64,000 bases of DNA from positions 1,054,001 to 1,118,000 of the forward strand of contig NZ_CP118963.1 in the NCBI RefSeq assembly GCF_029024105.1. Direction: 5' to 3'. The notes under the pieces were generated by a model. It was given only the letters and a program-made list of their open reading frames with translations, was not told the DNA's origin and searched no databases. Each line of letters starts with the position of its first letter. Position 1 is the stretch's first letter. The DNA comes from Acinetobacter lwoffii (GTDB lineage: Bacteria; Pseudomonadota; Gammaproteobacteria; Pseudomonadales; Moraxellaceae). Of the stretch, positions 24,707-31,294 are shown piece by piece. The position numbers and the translations under genes are program-made.

Positions 24707-26029
24707 ATGACGACTCCTAATCCATCTTCAGAAAGTATGCTTGAACGTCTGTTTAAACTGAGTGAAAACAAAACCAGTTTCCGTACAGAAGTTCTTGCCG
24801 GTGTAACTACATTCTTAACGATGTGTTACATCATTATTGTCAATCCGATGATTTTGTCCGAAACGGGGATGGATCATGGGGCTGTCTTTGTAGCAACCTG
24901 TCTTGCAGCCGCGATTGGCTGTTTAGTCATGGGCTTGATTGCAAATTATCCAATTGCACTTGCACCAGGCATGGGCTTGAATGCCTTTTTTACCTATTCC
25001 GTATGTTTGGGAATGGGTGTGCCTTGGCAAACAGCACTTGGGGCTGTGTTTATCTCGGGTCTTGTGTTTATTGCGATCAGCATGTTCAAAATCCGTGAAG
25101 CCATTGTAAATGCGATTCCAATGTCGCTGAAACTGGCCATCGGTGGTGGTATTGGCTTATTCCTTGCGCTGATTGCTTTGAAAAATGCCGGCCTGATTGT
25201 GGATAATCCCGCTACATTGGTAGGTTTGGGTGATTTAAAACAACCATCGGTTTTACTTGCATTATTTGGTTTCCTTCTGGTTGTTGTGATGCATCACTTT
25301 AAAGTGCGTGGTGCGATCATCATCAGTATTTTGGTGTTAACCGGTATTTCAGCAGCATTGGGTCTGAGTGAATTTAAAGGTGTGGTTGGCGCAGTGCCAT
25401 CGATTGCACCTACATTTATGCAAATGAGCTTTGAAGGTCTGTTCACTGCCAGTTTAATTGGCGTGATTTTTGTCTTCTTTCTGGTTGATCTGTTTGACTC
25501 AACCGGTACGCTCGTAGGTGTTTCACACCGTGCAGGCTTGTTGAAAGATGGCAAACTGCCGCGTTTGAAAAAAGCACTTTTTGCTGACTCTTCTGCAATT
25601 GTTGCAGGTGCAGCTTTAGGTACCTCATCGACTACACCATACATTGAATCTTCTGCAGGCGTAGCAGCCGGTGGCCGTACAGGTCTAACTGCTGTCGTAG
25701 TCGGTATCCTGTTTGTTGCCTGTTTGTTCCTGGCACCATTGGCACAGTCTGTACCAAGCTTTGCAACAGCGCCAGCGCTGTTATTTGTCGGTGTCTTAAT
25801 GATTCAAGGTATCGTGCATATTGACTGGGAAGATATTACAGAAGCAGTCCCTGCATTTTTAACCATTGTATTTATGCCATTTACCTATTCGATTGCGGAT
25901 GGTATTGCGATGGGCTTCATTAGCTATGCACTGATCAAATTGTTAACCGGTAAGGCATCAACTGTACCGTATATGGTCTGGATTATTGCAGTACTATGGA
26001 CGCTTAAATTCGCACTATTTGGCGGCTAA
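24707..26029 (+). CDS. Purine permease, AzgA/GhxP-like (NCS2)
   Basis: 440-aa inner-membrane carrier of the AzgA-like branch of NCS2, importing hypoxanthine/guanine or adenine with protons. The sequence has TFLTMCYIIIVNP, ANYPIALAPGMGLNAFFTY, VDLFDSTGTLVGV and GTSSTTPYIESSAGVAAGGRTGL, all hallmarks of this branch. About 13 helices are expected. The next gene, in the same direction, is an adenine deaminase-type enzyme, which suggests adenine or hypoxanthine uptake for salvage. A terminator between the two implies partly separate control. Confidence 0.9.
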   Translation: MTTPNPSSESMLERLFKLSENKTSFRTEVLAGVTTFLTMCYIIIVNPMILSETGMDHGAVFVATCLAAAIGCLVMGLIANYPIALAPGMGLNAFFTYSVCLGMGVPWQTALGAVFISGLVFIAISMFKIREAIVNAIPMSLKLAIGGGIGLFLALIALKNAGLIVDNPATLVGLGDLKQPSVLLALFGFLLVVVMHHFKVRGAIIISILVLTGISAALGLSEFKGVVGAVPSIAPTFMQMSFEGLFTASLIGVIFVFFLVDLFDSTGTLVGVSHRAGLLKDGKLPRLKKALFADSSAIVAGAALGTSSTTPYIESSAGVAAGGRTGLTAVVVGILFVACLFLAPLAQSVPSFATAPALLFVGVLMIQGIVHIDWEDITEAVPAFLTIVFMPFTYSIADGIAMGFISYALIKLLTGKASTVPYMVWIIAVLWTLKFALFGG

Positions 26030-26044
26030 TTTTTCTAGATTTGG

Positions 26045-26077
26045 AAAGGGTGTAAACTCAGTTTGCACCCTTTTTTT
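26045..26077 (+). terminator. Terminator after the purine permease
   Basis: A 13-bp stem (26045-26057 with 26061-26073, one G-U pair) and a TCA loop are followed by T residues. Confidence 0.88.
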
Positions 26078-26105
26078 ATTATTTTAGGTTTCATGAGGAG
26101 AAGCG

Positions 26106-27107
26106 ATGAACCGTCTTGAGTTGATTCGAGCTTTGCCAAAAGCTGAGCTTCATGTTCATATTGAGGGCACTTTTGAGCCTGAGCTAATGTTTGCGATCGC
26201 TCAGCGTAATAAAATTGCCATCCCGTATAAATCTGTTGAAGAAGTTAAACAGGCGTATAACTTTCATAATCTTCAGTCGTTCCTGGATATTTATTATGCT
26301 GGTGCAGCTGTATTGATTCATGAACAGGATTTTTATGATCTGGCTTGGGCGTATTTTGAAAAATGTGCTGAAGACCGGGTCGTGCATACTGAAATGTTCT
26401 TTGATCCACAAACCCATACCGACCGTGGCGTTGCTTTTTCAACCGTGATCAACGGCTTGCAAAAAGCCTGTGATGATGCCAAAGCTAAACTTGGCATCAG
26501 TTCACATCTGATTATGTGTTTCTTGCGTCATTTAAGTGAAGAGGCTGCTTTTGCAACACTGGAACAGGCCTTACCTTATAAAGACCAGATTATTGCGGTC
26601 GGTCTGGACTCAAGTGAAGTAGGGCATCCACCTTCAAAGTTTGAGCGTGTCTTTGCTAAAGCACGTGAAGCAGGTTTCTTGGTTGTAGCGCATGCAGGTG
26701 AAGAAGGCCCGGCAGCTTATGTCTGGGAAGCTTTAGATTTGCTGAAAGTGAATCGTATCGATCATGGTGTACGCTCTGAAGAAGATCTGGCGTTAATGCA
26801 GCGCCTGATTGCAGAGAAGATGCCACTGACGGTTTGTCCATTGTCAAACCTGAAACTCTGCGTCGTGGATGATATGCAGCAGCATAATATCCGTCGCCTC
26901 TTGCAACAAGGCGTGCACGTTACAGTCAATTCAGATGATCCATCTTATTTTGGTGGTTATATGAATGACAATTTTATTGCCATTGCTGAAGCACTGGATT
27001 TAAGCAATGAGGAACTCAAGCAGTTGGCCATTAACTCATTTGAAGCCTCTTTTATTACCGATACTGAAAAAGAGCAATGGATCAACCAGATCCGTGCCCT
27101 GGTTTAA
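26106..27107 (+). CDS. Adenine deaminase (adenosine deaminase family)
   Basis: 333-aa zinc hydrolase. Zinc ligands H16 and H18 lie in LPKAELHVHIEGT; VVAHAGEEGP holds the third His and NSDDPSYFGG the metal-bound Asp. The start ELHVHIEGTFEPELMFAIAQRN matches the bacterial/fungal adenine deaminases of this family (Pseudomonas PA0148, yeast Aah1) better than true adenosine deaminases, so adenine to hypoxanthine is the likely reaction. The upstream purine permease fits this salvage role. Many databases would call it add. The ATG has a GAGGAG site 4 bp upstream. Confidence 0.85.
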   Translation: MNRLELIRALPKAELHVHIEGTFEPELMFAIAQRNKIAIPYKSVEEVKQAYNFHNLQSFLDIYYAGAAVLIHEQDFYDLAWAYFEKCAEDRVVHTEMFFDPQTHTDRGVAFSTVINGLQKACDDAKAKLGISSHLIMCFLRHLSEEAAFATLEQALPYKDQIIAVGLDSSEVGHPPSKFERVFAKAREAGFLVVAHAGEEGPAAYVWEALDLLKVNRIDHGVRSEEDLALMQRLIAEKMPLTVCPLSNLKLCVVDDMQQHNIRRLLQQGVHVTVNSDDPSYFGGYMNDNFIAIAEALDLSNEELKQLAINSFEASFITDTEKEQWINQIRALV

Positions 27108-27116
27108 GTTTTTAAA

Positions 27117-27148
27117 TAAAAGGCAGGGTTCGCTCTGCCTTTGTTTTT
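27117..27148 (+). terminator. Terminator after adenine deaminase
   Basis: AGGCAG (27121-27126) pairs with CTGCCT (27135-27140), extended by the A and T flanks, and is followed by TTGTTTTT. Confidence 0.75.
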
Positions 27149-27152
27149 ATAG

Positions 27153-27506
27153 ATGGATATGAAATTGAAAAATATAATTCTGCTCATCAGTAGCGTGTTG
27201 ATATCTGCTTGCTCAAATGCGGATATGACTTTGACACAGCGTACTTTAAAACCCGTGATTGAATACCAATGTGCAAAAGAATTGAAAGCATCTAAATTCT
27301 GGACTGCCTCGACCTATTTTATGCAGGACAAAAATAAAGCTGAACTTGAACAGAATGTCTGTTCATGTGTAGGTGAGCATGCACTCAAGGATATTCCGGC
27401 AAGCACTTTACTGAAAGCGACTCTGGATGAAGAAGTAAAGTCAAAACTCACGCAACAGGCTATTGCAAACAGTCTGAAAGGCTGCATGACCGAGTTCTTA
27501 AAATAA
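27153..27506 (+). CDS. Small four-cysteine lipoprotein, paralog of the 28331 gene
   Basis: 117-aa predicted lipoprotein with a hydrophobic leader and lipobox LISAC. The mature part has four cysteines: one in YQCAKEL, a C-x-C pair in VCSCVGEH, and a last one in KGCMTEF, near the end. The protein encoded at 28331 shows the same four cysteines at identical spacing with no gaps (offsets 1, 31, 33, 72) plus shared W, T, M, K, V, E and A positions, so the two are paralogs. No known domain is recognised. Disulfides or metal binding are possible. Start at 27153 or 27159. Confidence 0.75.
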   Translation: MDMKLKNIILLISSVLISACSNADMTLTQRTLKPVIEYQCAKELKASKFWTASTYFMQDKNKAELEQNVCSCVGEHALKDIPASTLLKATLDEEVKSKLTQQAIANSLKGCMTEFLK

Positions 27507-27549
27507 AATCAGTTTTGCAATGAAAGCTGATTGAGTGTGGTTTTGCAGA

Positions 27550-28113
27550 TTATTTTTTAGAAGATTTGGATTGTCGGGTCATGCTGTTGAGTACATGATC
27601 TTTATCGATAAAATGATGTTTCAGTGCTGCGAAAATATGTCCAACTAAAAGTAAGCCAACTGCCCAGGAAAGCCAGATATGTAGGGGTTTTACGATCGCG
27701 GTTACAGCCGGATTTTCTGCAATCAGTGCCGGCAGGTTAAATAAATATAGCACTGGTGCTGGATAGCCCAGACTCCAGCTATATAAACAGCCGGTGACAG
27801 GTAGAGCAATCAGCATAAAATACAAAGCCAGATGACCTGCATGTGCCAAAGTTTTCATCCGGGGTGACATAGTGTCCGGTAGTTCAGGGGCAGGATGGGT
27901 ATAACGCCAGAAAATTCGCACAACCAACAGGAAAATAATGGTGGTGGCGATATTTTTATGCAGGGTGATGACATCGCCTTTAAAGCTGCCATCGACCTCA
28001 TAACTTAAAAAATTCCCACTATAAAAACCAATCAGCCAGGCCGCAATAAAGATAACTGCCATGATCCAGTGCAACCATTGTGCCGTGCGCGTGTAATATT
28101 GTACTTTTTCCAT
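27550..28113 (-). CDS. Cytochrome b561 family protein
   Basis: 187 aa from the ATG at 28113 (MEKVQYYTRTAQWLHW); the open frame runs further up to 28206 but those residues do not fit the family. Four membrane helices carry the heme-binding His residues (WLHW, TLHKNIA, LAHAGHLALYF, KPLHIWLSW). Such di-heme proteins (YodB/CybB group) pass electrons in the inner membrane, from quinol to unknown partners. The two cysteine-rich lipoproteins on either side, on the other strand, are a curious setting but no proof of a link. Confidence 0.88.
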   Translation of the reverse strand: MEKVQYYTRTAQWLHWIMAVIFIAAWLIGFYSGNFLSYEVDGSFKGDVITLHKNIATTIIFLLVVRIFWRYTHPAPELPDTMSPRMKTLAHAGHLALYFMLIALPVTGCLYSWSLGYPAPVLYLFNLPALIAENPAVTAIVKPLHIWLSWAVGLLLVGHIFAALKHHFIDKDHVLNSMTRQSKSSKK

Positions 28114-28330
28114 GTGATTTTCGATTGCCCTCAAAGATGGATGCACCTTAGCAAAGGGCGAATCAGCCCAGCAATTCCAAATCTGCAACGCTATGGTGGC
28201 TTTCATGCAACATCCATTGAAATGGCTGGGTGCAGATTAAACATTCAGGATGATTTATAGATTTCTTATTCAGGTGAATTTCGGCACAATAGCGTCACGC
28301 TTCATATATGAATAAACAAGGAACAGATCT

Positions 28331-28702
28331 GTGAAAAAATTATTGGCTGCACTTGCTCCGCTTACTTTGGTTTTATCTGCTTGTGCAACAACAGGCAGCC
28401 CTGAAACGCAAACCACGACTCAACAGCTGGGTGGGGCTGCGCTTAAAATCGCGATCAATGCAAAATGTACGACTGAGCTGAATAATATTCCAGCATGGCA
28501 AACAGCTACACGTCTAATGACTACGACCCAAAAGCAGAATATCCAGACTGAAATTTGTGGCTGTGTCAGTGAAAAAGCACCCCAAAGCGTAACAGCGGTA
28601 GATTTGGCGACTGCAGCGATTGACCCGGCAGCACGTGCGACGATTGTCGGCAATGTGGTTGCAAAAACCATTAACGCTTGTGTAGCTGAAGCTGTAAACT
28701 AA
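28331..28702 (+). CDS. Small four-cysteine lipoprotein, paralog of the 27153 gene
   Basis: 123-aa predicted lipoprotein with an N-terminal leader and lipobox VLSAC, the Cys followed by ATTG. The mature domain has Cys in AKCTTEL, a C-x-C in ICGCVSEKA and a last Cys in NACVAEA. It aligns without gaps to the 27153 gene over 72 residues from the first to the last of these cysteines. I do not recognise a family; it is probably specific to Acinetobacter and relatives. A good terminator follows at 28721. Confidence 0.78.
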   Translation: MKKLLAALAPLTLVLSACATTGSPETQTTTQQLGGAALKIAINAKCTTELNNIPAWQTATRLMTTTQKQNIQTEICGCVSEKAPQSVTAVDLATAAIDPAARATIVGNVVAKTINACVAEAVN

Positions 28703-28720
28703 GCCAAGATTAAATTGAAA

Positions 28721-28747
28721 TAGGCTGACTGGTTCAGCCTATTTTTT
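28721..28747 (+). terminator. Terminator after the lipoprotein gene
   Basis: TAGGCTGA (28721-28728), a 5-nt loop and TCAGCCTA (28734-28741) are followed by T6; rnhB starts 14 bp later. Confidence 0.88.
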
Positions 28748-28761
28748 ATGGAAAAATAGAC

Positions 28762-29349
28762 ATGAAGATTGCGGGTGTAGATGAAGCAGGGCGTGGGCCA
28801 TTAGTGGGTTCGGTGGTCGCTGCGGCAGTTATTTTGGATCCGAACAACCCGATTGAGGGTTTAAATGATTCTAAAAAACTCACTGAAAAGAAGCGTGAAA
28901 AACTTTTTATCGAGATTCAGGAAAAAGCGCTGGCATGGGCCATTGCTGAGGCTTCTGCGGCAGAGATTGATGAACATAATATTTTGCAAGCTTCTTTGCT
29001 GGCCATGCGCCGTGCTGTAGAAGCTTTGCCAGTTCAGCCTGAGCATGTATTGGTCGATGGCAACAAGATTCCACAGGGCCTTGCTATGAGCTGTGATGCC
29101 GTGGTGGGTGGTGATGCACTGCATGCTGAAATTTCAGCAGCCAGTATTCTGGCGAAAGTAACCCGTGATCATCAGATGATCGAGATGGACCAGAAGCATC
29201 CGCAATTTGGCTTTGCCAAGCACAAGGGTTATCCGACCAAGGCACATTTTGAAGCGATTGCCTTACATGGCGTGATTGATGAGCATCGTCGCAGTTTTGG
29301 GCCGGTAAAAAAGGTGATTGCAGCATTACAGCAGGGTGCAGAACTTTAA
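28762..29349 (+). CDS. rnhB: Ribonuclease HII
   Basis: 195-aa cytoplasmic endonuclease that cuts the RNA strand of RNA-DNA hybrids and misplaced ribonucleotides. The catalytic start VDEAGRGPLVG gives D7 and E8. SCDAVVGGDALHAEISAASILAKVTRD and KHKGYPTKAHFEAI are further family blocks that include the other acidic residues. Length is normal. The gene converges on csrA and uses the terminator at 29407-29428. Confidence 0.95.
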   Translation: MKIAGVDEAGRGPLVGSVVAAAVILDPNNPIEGLNDSKKLTEKKREKLFIEIQEKALAWAIAEASAAEIDEHNILQASLLAMRRAVEALPVQPEHVLVDGNKIPQGLAMSCDAVVGGDALHAEISAASILAKVTRDHQMIEMDQKHPQFGFAKHKGYPTKAHFEAIALHGVIDEHRRSFGPVKKVIAALQQGAEL

Positions 29350-29406
29350 GTTTTATTTTAAATTATCTAAGTATTTAATATTTTTGTATAAAATTTAGAC
29401 AAATTT

Positions 29407-29428
29407 AAAGCGGCTCAAAAGCCGCTTT
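29407..29428. terminator. Terminator between rnhB and csrA
   Basis: AAAGCGGCT (29407-29415), CAAA loop and AGCCGCTTT (29420-29428); it lies between the converging genes. Confidence 0.75.
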
Positions 29429-29444
29429 ATTCTTCGCACAAACA

Positions 29445-29699
29445 TTAACGGTTAAAGTTATTTTGTGTCTGGCTATCGTCTTCATAAGAAGGTTGGTAAT
29501 CTTGATCGATATGTTGAAGATGTTCATGCATTGCACGTTCATGCTGGATACGCTGGTAAATCTCTTCACGGTGCACAGAGACTTCTTTCGGAGCATTTAC
29601 CCCGATACGAACCTGGTTACCTTTTACACCAAGCACAGTCACACTGACTTGATCACCAATCATTAAAGTTTCCCCGACGCGTCGAGTCAGAATCAGCAT
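29445..29699 (-). CDS. csrA: Carbon storage regulator CsrA with long C-terminal tail
   Basis: 84-aa RNA-binding regulator. The first 55 residues are canonical CsrA/RsmA (MLILTRRVGETLMIGD, VLGVKGNQVRIGVNAPKEV, SVHREEIYQRIQ), with L4 and R44-type RNA contacts conserved. CsrA dimers bind GGA-containing leaders and change translation and stability of target mRNAs. The tail (about 56-84, rich in His, Gln, Asp and Asn) makes it some 20 residues longer than the E. coli protein and looks disordered. Its place after lysC is the usual alaS-lysC-csrA order. Confidence 0.95.
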   Translation of the reverse strand: MLILTRRVGETLMIGDQVSVTVLGVKGNQVRIGVNAPKEVSVHREEIYQRIQHERAMHEHLQHIDQDYQPSYEDDSQTQNNFNR

Positions 29700-29858
29700 G
29701 TTTTTCTCCTTGCAAAATGCAAAACCTGCAATCTATTGAATATAAAACAAAAAGCACAACCAAAAATTACAAAATAAGATCTGGATAGAAATTCTGTCAT
29801 CTGGGTGAAAGATTTTAATCTATCTCAGCTGGTTAAAAATCCTCAGGCTTAATATAAC

Positions 29859-29897
29859 AGAGCCACTATAAAAAAAACTATAGTGGCTCTGCATTTT
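29859..29897. repeat. Perfect 12-bp inverted repeat between csrA and lysC
   Basis: AGAGCCACTATA (29859-29870) faces its exact complement at 29879-29890 across an A-rich loop. The only T run (29893-29897) lies on the plus-strand side, though both neighbours are on the minus strand. It may still end or stabilise the lysC transcript. Confidence 0.7.
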
Positions 29898-29949
29898 TGT
29901 AGACTTTTATAAAATACTGTCAAACAATGACAATATTCTGTCTTAACGC

Positions 29950-31230
29950 TTAAGCACGTGCGCTAGATTCGCCTTGTTCACGGTCTAAACCGAATGCGGT
30001 ATGCAATGAACGAACCGCAAGTTCAAGATAATTTTCTTCAATGATCACAGAAATCTTGATTTCAGACGTCGAGATCATCAGGATGTTGATGCCTTCGTCT
30101 GCCAAAGCTGTGAACATTTTGCTTGCCACGCCGGCATGTGAACGCATGCCTACACCTACAATTGATACTTTTACGATATCTGAACGGGTCGCAACTTCAC
30201 GCGCACCAATTTCTTGAGCAGTTGCTTCAAGAATGGCTTTGGCTTTATTTAATTCGCCACGGTTCACAGTAAAAGTGAAATCAGTTGTACCATCTTCTTC
30301 AACGTTCTGGATAATCATATCCACTTCAACATTGGCATCACCAATCGGGCACAAAATTTTAGAAGCAATACCCGGTTCGTCAGGCACACCTAAAATAGTT
30401 AATTTTGCTTCGTCACGGTTAAATGCGATACCGGAGATAATTGGCTGTTCCATGTTGTCTTCCAATTCAGTCGTAATAAGTGTACCAACGTTTTGCTTAA
30501 ACTCTTCGTCGAATGCGCCATCGTTGTCATTGTCGAAGCTTGATAATACGCGTAAAGGCACCTGGTATTTACCAGCAAATTCAACTGAACGAATTTGCAG
30601 GACTTTAGAACCGAGTGACGCCATCTCAAGCATTTCTTCAAATGAAATACGATCAACTTTTTTTGCTTTTGGTGCAACACGTGGATCGGTGGTATATACA
30701 CCGTCAACGTCGGTATAAATCTGGCATTCATCTGCTTTGAGTGCGGCAGCAATTGCAACACCTGAAGTATCAGAACCGCCACGCCCTAAAGTGGTGGTAT
30801 TGCCATGTTCATCAAAACCCTGGAAACCGGCAACGACAAGTACGCGGCCTGCATCCAGATTTGAGTTCAGGACTTCAGTATCAATGGATTCGATACGTGC
30901 CTTATTGAATGAGCTGTCGGTTTTCATGCCAACCTGGCGACCTGTTAGTGATTTTGCTTCAACTCCAATTGAGTTCAGCGCCATTGCTAACATAGAAATC
31001 GTAACCTGTTCACCCGTAGATACCATTTGGTCTAGTTCACGTGGGTCAGGGGTTTCGGTAATGGCCTTCGCTAAAGCAAGCAGACGATTGGTTTCGCCAC
31101 TCATTGCTGATACCACTACCACTACCTTGTGGCCGTGGTCATGCCAGCGCTTTACACGACGAGCAACATTTAAAATGCGCTCGGGAGTACCCATAGAGGT
31201 ACCGCCATATTTTTGAACGATTAATGCCAT
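29950..31230 (-). CDS. lysC: Aspartate kinase
   Basis: 426-aa aspartokinase that phosphorylates aspartate, the first step to lysine, threonine, methionine and diaminopimelate. It begins ALIVQKYGGTSMGTPERI, has GRGGSDTSGVAIAAAL for ATP/substrate binding, and ends with two ACT domains (about 265-400; VGVGMRSHAGVASKMF) for feedback control by lysine or threonine. No homoserine dehydrogenase part is fused. It lies between alaS and csrA, 64 bp after alaS. Confidence 0.95.
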   Translation of the reverse strand: MALIVQKYGGTSMGTPERILNVARRVKRWHDHGHKVVVVVSAMSGETNRLLALAKAITETPDPRELDQMVSTGEQVTISMLAMALNSIGVEAKSLTGRQVGMKTDSSFNKARIESIDTEVLNSNLDAGRVLVVAGFQGFDEHGNTTTLGRGGSDTSGVAIAAALKADECQIYTDVDGVYTTDPRVAPKAKKVDRISFEEMLEMASLGSKVLQIRSVEFAGKYQVPLRVLSSFDNDNDGAFDEEFKQNVGTLITTELEDNMEQPIISGIAFNRDEAKLTILGVPDEPGIASKILCPIGDANVEVDMIIQNVEEDGTTDFTFTVNRGELNKAKAILEATAQEIGAREVATRSDIVKVSIVGVGMRSHAGVASKMFTALADEGINILMISTSEIKISVIIEENYLELAVRSLHTAFGLDREQGESSARA

Positions 31231-31249
31231 AGTTGTTCCATATAAGCCA

Positions 31250-31275
31250 TGACCCTGATGTACCTATCAGGGTCA
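31250..31275. repeat. Hairpin between alaS and lysC
   Basis: TGACCCTGAT (31250-31259) and ATCAGGGTCA (31266-31275) form a 10-bp stem with a 6-nt loop and no T run on either side. It may be a processing or stability element inside the alaS-lysC transcript rather than a terminator. Confidence 0.65.
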
Positions 31276-31294
31276 GTTACACAAAATTGAAGTT

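Noticed and set aside
30233..31216. Two long ORFs (161 and 159 aa) antisense to lysC
   Set aside because: They mirror the codon pattern of a strongly conserved lysC gene, have no family features and no ribosome sites.
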